In this document: piece by piece, positions 33,171 through 41,393 of the stretch
Position numbering within the stretch: the first letter of the stretch is position 1
Layout: the number at the start of each line of letters is the position of its first letter
Assembly (NCBI RefSeq): GCF_016599145.1
Contig: NZ_JAENKO010000001.1
Span: 209,030-273,029, forward strand
From: Tomitella cavernea
GTDB taxonomy: Bacteria > Actinomycetota > Actinomycetes > Mycobacteriales > Mycobacteriaceae
DNA length: 64,000 nucleotides
Direction: 5' to 3'
Program-made: the position numbers and the translations under genes
Notes under the pieces: generated by a model
What the model saw: only the letters and a program-made list of their open reading frames with translations
What the model was told of the DNA's origin: nothing
The model's database searches: none

Positions 33171-33791
33171 ATGACGGCACTTCATCGTGGTGCACGCCTC
33201 TCAACGGTGCTCGCCGCCGCCGCACTGGCTCTGGCCGCGTGCTCGTCGTCCACCGGCGGCGACGCGCTTCCCGCTGTCACCACCACGCCCGCGCCCGCCG
33301 TCACCACCGTCTCCTCCACGTCAGCTGACACCAGCGCGACGACGAGCATCGCTCCCCCAGCGGTCACCACCGTGCCCACCACCACGAGCTCCACGGTCGC
33401 CGCCCCGGCCACCACGCCCAGCAGCGGCTCGGGCATCGCCGCGGCCGTCGCCGGCGAGTGGGCCGGACACACCCGCTCGATGGATCTCGCCGCCGACGGC
33501 ACCGGCATGATCTCGCTGTTCAGCGGCTGCTGCACCGGTGAGACGTGGTCGGTGCACTGGGACCCGGCGGGAGACACGATCACCGTCACCCTGGTCGACC
33601 AGCTCGAATCCACAGGCGGCGGGCTCGGCGATCTGACGCAGGGGTACACGTTCACCGGCGCGCTGATGCGGCCCGACGGGGAGGTCACCGCCCTGCACTT
33701 TGTGCGGCCTGGCGAGGACATGGGCGACCGCGACCAGGGCTTCTTCTGGTGCAGCGACAGGTACGGCTACACCCGCTACTGCGGGGCGTGA
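33171..33791 (+). CDS. Secreted lipoprotein of unknown function
   Basis: A 206-residue predicted lipoprotein with lipobox LALAAC (Cys24). Residues 25-85 form a Thr/Ser/Val/Pro-rich linker of the type that spans the cell wall. A compact domain of about 115 residues follows (VAGEWAGHTRSMDLAADGTG, LFSGCCTGETWSVHWDP, RDQGFFWCSDRYGYTRYCGA) with four Cys likely to form disulphides. I do not recognise the fold. Its 3' end is duplicated at 34787-34859. Confidence 0.85.
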   Translation: MTALHRGARLSTVLAAAALALAACSSSTGGDALPAVTTTPAPAVTTVSSTSADTSATTSIAPPAVTTVPTTTSSTVAAPATTPSSGSGIAAAVAGEWAGHTRSMDLAADGTGMISLFSGCCTGETWSVHWDPAGDTITVTLVDQLESTGGGLGDLTQGYTFTGALMRPDGEVTALHFVRPGEDMGDRDQGFFWCSDRYGYTRYCGA

Positions 33792-33798
33792 GGGGCGC
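33725..33798 (+). repeat. 3' end of lipoprotein gene, source of a partial duplication
   Basis: This 74-bp stretch, covering the last 22 codons and a few bases beyond the stop, recurs at 34787-34859 with eight substitutions and one deletion (about 88% identity). The two copies are direct repeats around the DUF6338 gene pair. Confidence 0.85.
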
Positions 33799-33850
33799 GT
33801 AGGCACGCGGCCTGCTCCAGTCAGCCTCGCGCATGCCGCTGAGGCTGCGG

Positions 33851-34057
33851 TCACCGGGTGGAGCAGGGCTCCGATCCGCCTTTGCTCGACCGCTCGTGCG
33901 CTTCACCATCGGGCTGCGTGGAGCGCGTGTGTGAGCGGACAGACGACGGGATAGGACGCAGTTCGTCCAATGCCTTGCCGGGGGTGTAGCCGAAGTTCCC
34001 CCCGCCCGCACGTGTGCCGCGAGCCCTCTTGGGCTTCGCAGTGTGCGTCGACGCCAT
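33851..34057 (-). CDS. Small basic protein after the DUF6338 gene
   Basis: A 68-residue basic hydrophilic protein (MASTHTAKPKRARGTRAGGG...) rich in Arg, Ser and Thr, with the short motif NFGYTPGKALDELRPIPSS. It starts 9 bp after the natural stop of the DUF6338 gene with a GGAG ribosome site, so the pair looks like one transcription unit. Function unknown; no membrane or signal segment. Confidence 0.6.
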   Translation of the reverse strand: MASTHTAKPKRARGTRAGGGNFGYTPGKALDELRPIPSSVRSHTRSTQPDGEAHERSSKGGSEPCSTR

Positions 34058-34066
34058 GGCTGCTCC

Positions 34067-34750
34067 TCATGCTTCGATGAACTCAGCGTACAGGACCTCA
34101 TCCCACCTGATCAGGAGCGCGTTTCCGCGTGGAATGGGAACACCTGGGTTGCCTTCATCCTCCCAGTGAATGCCATCAGCGTCGATCAGGTAGGTCTCGG
34201 AGAGGTAGAGATCTTACTCGTACGGGTACGCGGCCGCGTAACTTCCCGATCGCGCTCCCCGACCGCCGTTCCGAGGCTTCAACGCCCAGGCGCCCATCAC
34301 CCACCTGTTCTCGAGCGCAGGGTCTTTGAGCAACAGCTTGAGGTACCCCCCGGTATGAGCCCCTTGGAAGAGCGCGTCCCAGGCGCGTGGGTGCGGATGC
34401 GGCCCGGTGAGGGGCCGCGCCAATCTCGACTGCCGACTTGCCGCCACCCCCATTCCGAAGCCGGCAGCCAACGGAACGAACACGTATCCGATGACGACGA
34501 ACCACAGCCACCAGGGCAACGGCGCTCCATTGCGCACTTCCCCGGTGTGCACGTATACGCGGTACCCCTGGTAGATCGCCGGGAGCGAGACCACGCCGAA
34601 AAGCGCCGACATGCCTACGAAGATCGCTGCTCGCTCGTGGAAGCCGATGGACGCGATACGTGTGTACTCGCGTTCATACCCCAGCGTGAACAGGATGCCC
34701 GGCAACACCGAGACGACGAGGATCACGAGTGCGTTGATCGTAGTGGGCAC
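34067..34750 (-). pseudogene. DUF6338 membrane protein with premature stop
   Basis: From GTG 34750 the frame encodes MPTTINALVILVVSVLPG, three to four membrane spans and GPHPHPRAWDALFQGAHTGG, typical of DUF6338 proteins. After SYAAAYPYE a TAA codon (34216-34214) stands where the family usually has Gln. The same frame stays open for 48 more codons (DLYLSETYLIDADGIHWEDE...LYAEFIEA) to TGA at 34069, and these codons still look like the family C-terminus. One C-to-T change explains the break. It might still give a truncated 178-residue protein. Confidence 0.8.
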
Positions 34751-34786
34751 GACCACATAGTGCCCCGGCGGTCCGACAACTAACGC

Positions 34787-34859
34787 CGACCGCGACCAGG
34801 GTTTTTCTGGTGCAGCGAGCGGTACGGGTACACCTGCTACTGCGGGGTATGAGGGGCGC
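34787..34859 (+). repeat. Remnant copy of the lipoprotein gene end
   Basis: A 73-bp copy of 33725-33798. It has lost one base in the run GGTTTTTCTGG and so is frameshifted; otherwise it would read DRDQGFFWCSERYGYTCYCG and a stop. It abuts the hsdR stop codon and lies 37 bp from the DUF6338 start. Confidence 0.85.
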
Positions 34860-37800
34860 TCAGGCCGCGCCCACCGCCTCGGCGCGCGCCCTGATGCGGC
34901 CGAGCACCGAGACGATGCCGTCGACGTCGGTGCTGGTGAAGACGTCGTCAGGTCCCGTGGGTGCGTGGTCGGTGTAGGGCGATTCGAACAGTCGCGACGG
35001 CTCGACCACCCCGTTGGCGGTGAGTTCGTCGATGATGAGCTCGACGAACCGGATCTGGGCGACGTTGAAGCGGGCGTCGTCGAGGTAGTCGGCGAACGCT
35101 TCCACCGCCGCGGCCCTGTCGAGGCCCACGAGCGACCGGACGAACAGGCCCAGCCCGCCGCTGCTCTCGGTGGCCCAGACGATGTCGGCTCGCTGCGAGC
35201 CCGACTCGCGCAGCATCGCCTCGAGCGCGTCCAGGTCGTCGCCGGTGAGCTGCTTGTTGCGGCGCAAGCGTTGCAGGACGATGTTGTCCTCGTGGCGGCG
35301 CAGATAGGCGACGGCCTTGGCGCGGAACCTCTCGCGGTCGGTGCCGGGGGTGATGTGCGGCAGGTCCACCGCGGCAGCCTCACCGAGCGCGTCTTCGAAG
35401 TCGGTGTACACCGGCGCACGCCGGGTGCGCTGGACGAACCGGGCCAGTCCGCGGATGCGCAGACGCGCCGTCTCGAGCATCGCCAGCGTGACGTCGGTCC
35501 ACCACTCGTCCCCGGCGACGGACTCCAGCAGCACGGCCTGTTCCGCCACCGTGGGGATGGCGGTGCGGCCCAGAAGGTCGGCGGCGATGGCCTGCACCGT
35601 TTCACGCACCCGCTCGCACGTCGCGGCGTCGCCCTGCAGCTGCGCGAGTTGCCGGCGCAGCATGAGCAGGTCGAACCGCTTGGCGTCGACGTCCTTGTGC
35701 AGTGGGTCGGAGTGCGTGGCCGCGCTGGGCAGGCCCGCGAGCGTGGCGGCGTCCGCGGCGTCGGACTCGGTGAGGGCGTTCCAGGCCGCGGGCTCGGCGA
35801 AGCGCTCCACGGCGCGGCGGTGCGGGCGCACCAGCACGTTGTCGAGTGTCATGCCGGCGACCTGTTCGTGCAGCCACTGCGCCGCGGCGGCGCGCAGGTC
35901 GCGGCCGTCGACGTCTGCGTCCGGCCCGCTGTCGAGGGCGGTGACCAGGCCCAGCCGGGTCTCGTAGATCCGCTGGGTCATCGACTTCTGCAGTGATCCT
36001 TCGGCCCCGGGCAGGTCCTGGCCGAAGTACTCGAGGTTGCCGCAGAAGTCGAACACGGAGAAGTGCGTCTTGTCGCGCCCGGGCCCGAACAGGTCCGGCC
36101 GCAGCCGGGTGCCCCGGCCGATCATCTGCCAGAACTTGGACTTGGACCGGACGGCTTTGAAGAAGACGAGGTTGACGATCTCCGGCACGTCGATGCCCGT
36201 GTCGAGCATGTCGACGCTGATCGCGATGTGCGGGGGCTTGTCCGGCACGGAGAAGTCGTCGATGAGGCTCTGCGCGTACGGCGTGGCGTGCGTGATGACG
36301 CGGGCGAAGTGCCCGCCGTACTGGGGCCAGCCGATGTCGAAGCGCCGGGCGATGAAGTCGGCATGGTCCTGGTTCTTCGCGAAGATGATCGATTTGCCCA
36401 GACGTTCGCCGTCATCGACCGTGATGCCGTCGGCCATCAGCGTGCCGAGGACCTTGTCGACGGTGTCCTCGTTGAACAGGAACCGGTTGATCTCCTCGGC
36501 GCCGACCTCGTCCGGCGGGTCGTCCTCGCCCCAGTCGAGAGCGTCCCACTGGTCCCTCTCCTCGGCGGAGAGGTCGTCGTAGCGGATACCGCCGCGCAGG
36601 AACTTCGTTCCGACGGACACCCCCTTCGGCGGCACCAGCCAGCCGTCCCGCACGGCCTCGTCGAGCCCGTAGGAGTCGGTGGGCACGCCGTCTTCCAGGT
36701 GGAACAGACGGTAGGTGTTGTGGTCGACCTCGTCCTTGGGAGTGGCGGTGAGGCCCACCAGCATCGCGTCGAAGTAGTCGAAGATGGCCCCGTACTTGGC
36801 GTAGACGGAACGGTGCGCCTCGTCGATGACGACGAGGTCGAAGTGGCCGACGCCGAATCGGCGGCCGGATTCCCCGGCGTCGTTGATGAGCCCCATCATC
36901 GTCGGGTAGGTGGACGCGTAGACGCGCCCCTCGGCGTTCTTGTCGGTCAGCAGATTCACGGTGGTCGCCGCCGGTAGATGCGCTTTGAAGGCGCCCACGG
37001 CCTGGTTCACCAGGGCGGTGCGGTCGGCCAGGAACAGCACACGCTTGGCCCAGTGCGCCTTCATCAACTGATCCACCAGCGCGATGACCGTGCGGGTCTT
37101 TCCCGCGCCGGTGGCCATCACCAGCAGCGCCTCACGTTGTTTGCGGTCGAAGACGTCGCCGACGGCCTTGATGGCGCGCACCTGGTACGGCCGGCCGGCG
37201 ATCGCCGAGTCGACGGCGGCCTCCGCGAGCAGCCGACGCGTGGTGCGGCGCTGGATGAGCAGCTCGAGCTCGTCGCGGGTGTAGAAGCCCTGGACCTCGC
37301 GCGGCGGGTACCCGGCCGCGTCGTCCCACAGCCAGTGCTCGTAGCCGTTGGTGCAGAAGACGATGGGCCGGCGTCCGAACTTGTCTTCAAGGCAGTCCGC
37401 GTACAGCTTGGCCTGCTGCTGGCCGACCATCGGGCTCGTACGGGTGCGTTTGGCCTCGACCACGGCCAGCGGTAGCCCGTCCTCGCCCCACAGCACATAG
37501 TCGACGTAGCCGACGCCGGCGCCATTGGGCATGCCGGTGACGGGGTACTCCAGGTCGTCGGGCCCCGTCAGCGGCCAGCCGGCCTCGCGCAGGAGCACGT
37601 CGATGAAGGCGTCGCGGGTGTCCGCCTCGGAATAGTCGTGGTCGTCCGCCGCGGTGGCGGCGGCCTGAGCGGCCTCGATCTGGCCACGCAGGCGCGCGAT
37701 CTCGGCCTCGTGCGCGGCCAGAGTCTCGTCCTTGGCGGCGAGCGCCTGCGCGTGCGCCTCGTCGCGGGCCCGGAATTCGGCGACGAGGGCGGCGGCCTGC

Positions 37801-38246
37801 GCGCGGCTCAGCGGCGCGGAGCGCGCCGCGAGCGCGGGGTCGAACCGCGATCCGGTGGGCACCGACTGCGGGTCGGTGGTGTTTCGAAACGCTGCCCACA
37901 CCATCACGTGGTGCAGCTCGGTGAGCGCGTGCGCGGCGGCGCGGGGCGGTATGGGCGTCTCCGCGTGCACGGCCGTGTTGCCGAGTTTGCGGAGCAGGTT
38001 GAGCTTCTGGTTGATGCCGTTGCCGGTGAGCGCCTTGAACTCCGGCTGGTTGATGCGGGCCGCCAGGTCGTCCTTGTAGGGCGCGGCGAGTCCGCGCAGG
38101 TCGTACAGGTATCCGACGAGGAGTTCCGCGGCACGGCGGCTGTAGATGCAGGCGGACCGCGGGTCGGTGGTCAGGTACGACTCGGCGCGGGCGCAATCCT
38201 CGTGGATCGCGGGCCACGGCGCGGCGAGGAAGTCGAAGTTGCCCAC
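34860..38246 (-). CDS. hsdR: Type I restriction enzyme, R subunit (EcoEI-like)
   Basis: A 1128-residue DNA translocase and nuclease that cuts unmodified DNA with HsdM and HsdS. Residues 1-130 are an N-terminal helical (DUF4145-like) domain. The nuclease domain follows with GYVDYVLWGEDGLPLAVVEA then KRT near 264. The helicase motor has ATGAGKTRT near 378, VIDEAHRS near 475 and GLTATPKDEVD. An EcoEI-type C-terminal domain ends it. GTG 38246 is the start. It is far (5.2 kb) from hsdS/hsdM, with decayed toxin genes and an unknown module between, so it needs its own promoter. All core motifs are intact. Confidence 0.95.
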   Translation of the reverse strand: MGNFDFLAAPWPAIHEDCARAESYLTTDPRSACIYSRRAAELLVGYLYDLRGLAAPYKDDLAARINQPEFKALTGNGINQKLNLLRKLGNTAVHAETPIPPRAAAHALTELHHVMVWAAFRNTTDPQSVPTGSRFDPALAARSAPLSRAQAAALVAEFRARDEAHAQALAAKDETLAAHEAEIARLRGQIEAAQAAATAADDHDYSEADTRDAFIDVLLREAGWPLTGPDDLEYPVTGMPNGAGVGYVDYVLWGEDGLPLAVVEAKRTRTSPMVGQQQAKLYADCLEDKFGRRPIVFCTNGYEHWLWDDAAGYPPREVQGFYTRDELELLIQRRTTRRLLAEAAVDSAIAGRPYQVRAIKAVGDVFDRKQREALLVMATGAGKTRTVIALVDQLMKAHWAKRVLFLADRTALVNQAVGAFKAHLPAATTVNLLTDKNAEGRVYASTYPTMMGLINDAGESGRRFGVGHFDLVVIDEAHRSVYAKYGAIFDYFDAMLVGLTATPKDEVDHNTYRLFHLEDGVPTDSYGLDEAVRDGWLVPPKGVSVGTKFLRGGIRYDDLSAEERDQWDALDWGEDDPPDEVGAEEINRFLFNEDTVDKVLGTLMADGITVDDGERLGKSIIFAKNQDHADFIARRFDIGWPQYGGHFARVITHATPYAQSLIDDFSVPDKPPHIAISVDMLDTGIDVPEIVNLVFFKAVRSKSKFWQMIGRGTRLRPDLFGPGRDKTHFSVFDFCGNLEYFGQDLPGAEGSLQKSMTQRIYETRLGLVTALDSGPDADVDGRDLRAAAAQWLHEQVAGMTLDNVLVRPHRRAVERFAEPAAWNALTESDAADAATLAGLPSAATHSDPLHKDVDAKRFDLLMLRRQLAQLQGDAATCERVRETVQAIAADLLGRTAIPTVAEQAVLLESVAGDEWWTDVTLAMLETARLRIRGLARFVQRTRRAPVYTDFEDALGEAAAVDLPHITPGTDRERFRAKAVAYLRRHEDNIVLQRLRRNKQLTGDDLDALEAMLRESGSQRADIVWATESSGGLGLFVRSLVGLDRAAAVEAFADYLDDARFNVAQIRFVELIIDELTANGVVEPSRLFESPYTDHAPTGPDDVFTSTDVDGIVSVLGRIRARAEAVGAA

Positions 38247-38306
38247 GCCGTGACCTCCACTGGATTCCGTCCGTCGGGACTGTTCCCGAGCCTCGTCCGG
38301 AATCTA

Positions 38307-38554
38307 TCAATCCACAGCGACAAACGGATCGGTCACCGGAATGCCGGCAGCCAGGAACGGCGCGGTGTCCCGGGTGGCGATCGAGGCGGACCGTGTGACG
38401 GCGATGGCTGCGATCATCGCGTCCAGGTCGCCGACGGCAGCCCCCGCAGCACGTGACACGGCCCTCACCGACTGCGCATCGAGCCATCGGACCACGTCGC
38501 GTCGGGTGAGCGAAGCAGCGGCTCCGACTGCACAATGGCGTCGCGGATGATCAC
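38307..38554 (-). pseudogene. VapC-type toxin remnant 1 (frameshift and internal deletion)
   Basis: GTG 38554 overlaps the antitoxin stop as GTGA, and the start reads MIIRDAIVQSEPL where the copy at 40133 reads MIILDTNVLSEPL, so the first catalytic Asp neighbourhood is altered. A one-base loss then shifts the frame, and the true frame resumes as VVRWLDAQSV. About 60 residues of the normal PIN core are missing before SRAAGAAVGDLDAMIAAIAV and the intact end TRDTAPFLAAGIPVTDPF. Toxin activity is not expected. Confidence 0.8.
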
Positions 38555-38583
38555 GCCAGGTCCACCGGTTCGCGCGCGGAACG
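38337..38583. repeat. Direct repeat, copy 1 (toxin remnant)
   Basis: A roughly 247-bp sequence covering the toxin remnant and the last codons of its antitoxin. It recurs in the same orientation at 39916-40162. The two copies lie on either side of the unknown two-gene module. Ends are approximate. Confidence 0.75.
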
Positions 38584-38790
38584 ATCCCGCTCGCTGTCCA
38601 GATCCGCACCACCCACCTCGCCGCCGATTCCCGCGAGGAGGCTGCCGAGCCGGACACGGTCCTCGGGCAGCACTGCCGCATCCAGAATCGCACGCACCTC
38701 CGCCTCTGTGCTTCGATTATGCAATGCGGCGCGAGCTTTGAGCGCGCGGTGCGTCTCTGCAGACAGGTCTCGGATCGTGATGGCGGACAT
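38551..38790 (-). CDS. FitA/VapB-type ribbon-helix-helix antitoxin
   Basis: A 79-residue antitoxin. The N-terminal MSAITIRDLSAETHRALKAR gives the beta strand and helices of an Arc/FitA ribbon-helix-helix, and HNRSTEAEVRAILDAAV continues it. The acidic C-terminal part would bind the toxin. The gene is intact, while its partner toxin downstream is broken, so it is now an orphan antitoxin that might still repress its own promoter. ATG 38790 gives the family start; an earlier ATG at 38814 adds eight residues. Confidence 0.85.
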   Translation of the reverse strand: MSAITIRDLSAETHRALKARAALHNRSTEAEVRAILDAAVLPEDRVRLGSLLAGIGGEVGGADLDSERDRSAREPVDLA

Positions 38791-38840
38791 TCGCGCCTCC
38801 CATGAATTCCCCATCGACAGCCATCCTATCCGCCGCAGAG

Positions 38841-39578
38841 TCAGAGCGACTGCAGTACAACGGACTTCCCTGGCGGATGACCTCCTGCAGGAGGCTCAAC
38901 GTGGAACCCGAGCTTCTTCAGCGCCTGAACCGCCACATCCGGCGCGTCACGAACCACCGTCGCAACTTGCTTTCGCCGCCAGGTTTCCCTGCCGGAAGCC
39001 AGTGTCGCCCTCGCGGCGCTGATGGAACCGACGGGTTGAACCCCGAACTCGTCGATGAGCATCTCCATGACGTCCTCGAGGCACGGCCGGAACCGGGGGC
39101 CGCCAACGGGGAAGTGAAGCGCGCTGAGCTCCATCGGCTTCTTCCCGTCCGCCCGTCTTCGCGAGCGAGTGGTACTGCTCCCCGTGTTCTGCATTGCGGA
39201 TTCCAGCTCCGGATGCTGACCGTGGAACTGGATGTGGGCCCCGGCAATGGCCGACCTGACTGTCCGTTCGTACTCGTACCGAAACAGCGGCTGCTTGCCC
39301 GCGGGAGCCACGAACACCTTGATCGACGACTTCTGCACGGCCAGATAGTCGGCATGTCCGTCAAGGACGCAGGTGAACTCGACTTCCAGCCTGAACGCAG
39401 GAGCGCCGTTGATCTGCAGAATGACGCCGTCGCGCGGTTCTTGCCGCACAACGCACGCGTCGCCGCCTTCTAGTGTGGAGGCGCAGAACCTGGGACAATC
39501 GTCGCCCACCACGGCCTGCACGGTCCGTGTGAGATTCTCTGCGAAACCTTGAGCCTGCTGTTCGAGTGAACGGCTCAA
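38841..39578 (-). CDS. Unknown protein, second gene of a two-gene module
   Basis: A 245-residue soluble protein that I cannot assign. The N-terminal 90 residues (SLEQQAQGFAENLTRTVQAV, GGDACVVRQEPRDGVILQIN) lead into an alpha/beta core with FRLEVEFTCVLDGHADYLAV, KVFVAPAGKQPLFRYEYER and a conserved-looking patch ELSALHFPVGGPRFRPCLED. A helical C-terminus (LVRD-like region, AVQALKKLGFHV) ends it. TTG 39578 overlaps the stop of the small upstream gene as TTGA, so the two are translationally coupled like many toxin-antitoxin or effector-immunity pairs. This role is inference only. Confidence 0.65.
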   Translation of the reverse strand: MSRSLEQQAQGFAENLTRTVQAVVGDDCPRFCASTLEGGDACVVRQEPRDGVILQINGAPAFRLEVEFTCVLDGHADYLAVQKSSIKVFVAPAGKQPLFRYEYERTVRSAIAGAHIQFHGQHPELESAMQNTGSSTTRSRRRADGKKPMELSALHFPVGGPRFRPCLEDVMEMLIDEFGVQPVGSISAARATLASGRETWRRKQVATVVRDAPDVAVQALKKLGFHVEPPAGGHPPGKSVVLQSL

Positions 39579-39784
39579 CGCGCTGCGCGGTCGAGAAGAA
39601 ACTCCAGCCCCTCGATCTCGGACAGGATCCCGCGATGACCGGCGTCGAGCTCCCACTCGTCGCCCAGACGCTGCAGCTCCTCGCGCGTCATGCCAGCCTC
39701 ATCGAGAAGCTTCGTGATCTCGGCGTGGGCCTCGTCCATGGTGAGCGTCCGCACCATGCGTCGCGAAGGTGTGGCGGTGGTCAT
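39575..39784 (-). CDS. Small helical protein, first gene of a two-gene module
   Basis: A 69-residue acidic helical protein (MDEAHAEITKLLDEAGMTRE, then ELQRLGDEWELDAGHRGILS and EIEGLEFLLDRAAR). GGGAGG precedes ATG 39784. Size, charge and position before the larger coupled gene resemble an antitoxin, but there is no recognised DNA-binding motif. Flanked by the 247-bp direct repeats. Confidence 0.65.
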   Translation of the reverse strand: MTTATPSRRMVRTLTMDEAHAEITKLLDEAGMTREELQRLGDEWELDAGHRGILSEIEGLEFLLDRAAR

Positions 39785-39806
39785 CTCATGCCTCCCTGGC
39801 TACGGC

Positions 39807-40133
39807 TCAAGTCTGCCTCACGGTCACCGAGCATGCACACATTCCGGCGAGTCCAACGGGTCCACTCTGCCGCACGGCACCGACAAAAACTCGAGCGGCT
39901 CCCCGCTCTCGATGCGGAATGCCGCCGGCCAGGAACGGCGCGGTGTCCCGTGTGGCGGACGAGGCGGACCGAGTTACGGCGACGGCGGCGATCATCGGGT
40001 CCACGTCGCTGACGGCAGCCCCCGCAGCACGTGACGCGGCCGCCACCGACTGCGCATCGAGTCACCGGACCATGTTCGCGTCCGGTGAGCGGCGCAGCGG
40101 CTCGGACAGCACATTGGTGTCGAGGATGATCAC
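39807..40133 (-). pseudogene. VapC-type toxin remnant 2 (nonsense and internal deletion)
   Basis: From GTG 40133 it reads MIILDTNVLSEPLRRSPDAN and then MVR before TGA (40064-40062) where the other copy has TGG (Trp of VRWLDAQ). In the same frame it continues LDAQSVAAASRAAGAAVSDV with the same internal deletion as remnant 1, up to TRDTAPFLAGGIP, and then diverges into unrelated sequence. The start-proximal catalytic DTN is better preserved than in remnant 1. Confidence 0.8.
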
Positions 40134-40162
40134 GCCAGGTCCAGCGGTTCGCGCACAGAACA
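39916..40162. repeat. Direct repeat, copy 2 (toxin remnant)
   Basis: Second copy of the 38337-38583 repeat, about 1.58 kb away in the same orientation. It includes only the last nine codons of an antitoxin (SVREPLDLA), preceded in frame by TGA, so the antitoxin of this copy is almost wholly lost. Confidence 0.75.
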
Positions 40163-40320
40163 TCACGCGGCGGCCACTGCACCTCCGGCTTCGATACGCC
40201 GAACGATCCAGGACCCGATTCACACCACCACAGGGGACTCACTCTCCCACCGGATTGTGCGCTACCAACGGCTCGTTCATGCCGCCCACAGCGATTGATA
40301 ACAGAACCGGCTCTATGCTT

Positions 40321-41259
40321 TCACCGAACCTCGGTGGCCAGTGCCGAAAACAGAGCCGGGGCGTCCACACGGATCATCGCACCGAGCTTCTCCGCTCCCC
40401 CGCCCAGCGATTCCACCCGGTGCACGGCACCCAGGATCGCCTCGAGCGACACCTTCGATTCCGAACCGTCCTGCGGCAGCCCGCCGAGATACTCCGCTGA
40501 CGGGGTATCGACACCCACCCGCCCGCACACGAGCCACGAGACGCTCTCGGCCTCGTATTCCATGGCGGCATGCCCCAGGTGAGACCTGTCCTTGACCACG
40601 TCCTTGGGGCGGGTCCGGATGCCGCGGCGGTCGACCGTGACGGGTGGCGCGACGGCTCCGAGATGGCCGCAATACAGGTGGCCGAGCTCGTGGGCGACTG
40701 TCGCGAACTTCGCGTTGACGTCAAGAGCGCGGTTGACCACCATCTCGTAGGCCAGCTCCGTGTCTGTATCGCCCACCCGCCGCCGACGGGGCGTCCCTAG
40801 CCGCGCGAGCGCGCCCGCGGAGGCGGGTCCGTGCTGCGATTCCGCGTAGGCGATGCCGGCGGAGGGCAGTGCGCGGGTGAACCGCGCGAACCCGTCCTCG
40901 GTGACTGGACCGCTGGCGGCAAAGGGGCTGATGATCTCGTCGGGCAGCGGTTCGCCTTCGACGTCGGCTACGTCATAGACGAACTGCACCGGGCCGAAGG
41001 GCTTGAGGATCACCAGCGGATTGGCTCCGGGGGCGACCCGTCGTCCGAACCTCTTGCGCCAGGCCCGCGCTGTGAGCACGAATCTGCTGCCGGGGCGCTG
41101 GACACCGATCAGGGCGGCGTTGTAGGGCGCGATGGACGGCATCCCGCGCACGAATTGGAGCAGGTCGGCGGAAAGCGGCGCGCGGCCGTGTGCAAGGGCG
41201 GATTCCCATAGAGCGTCGAGCCCCTTGCGCTCGTCCGGCTCCTCGTCGGTGGTGCTCAT
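40321..41259 (-). CDS. ImmA/ArdC-like zinc metallopeptidase-fold protein
   Basis: A 312-residue protein. The zincin motif HELGHLYCGH lies near residue 188 and a downstream MEYEAESVSWLVC gives the third ligand Glu and supporting helix, as in ImmA/IrrE and ArdC antirestriction families. The N-terminal half (LLQFVRGMPSIAPYNAALIG, RAWRKRFGRRVAPGANPLVI) resembles the region preceding the peptidase in such proteins. It follows mrr in the restriction operon direction by 134 bp. It might protect DNA, regulate the locus or cleave a repressor; no substrate can be read. Confidence 0.75.
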   Translation of the reverse strand: MSTTDEEPDERKGLDALWESALAHGRAPLSADLLQFVRGMPSIAPYNAALIGVQRPGSRFVLTARAWRKRFGRRVAPGANPLVILKPFGPVQFVYDVADVEGEPLPDEIISPFAASGPVTEDGFARFTRALPSAGIAYAESQHGPASAGALARLGTPRRRRVGDTDTELAYEMVVNRALDVNAKFATVAHELGHLYCGHLGAVAPPVTVDRRGIRTRPKDVVKDRSHLGHAAMEYEAESVSWLVCGRVGVDTPSAEYLGGLPQDGSESKVSLEAILGAVHRVESLGGGAEKLGAMIRVDAPALFSALATEVR

Positions 41260-41393
41260 AACCCCTCCCCCTTGTCGTAACTGCTGCCTTGGCGACGATC
41301 GCCGCCTCGCGGGCCGTTCCCGTCGCGTCGCTGCCGGAGTATGCCCCTACGCACCGACATGTTTCCGCCGCGACGGGGCGGCGACGGGGCCGG

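Noticed and set aside
34214..35605. A 463-residue open frame joining the hsdR region to DUF6338
   Set aside because: The first part is a shadow of hsdR in another frame; the real DUF6338 start is near 34750.
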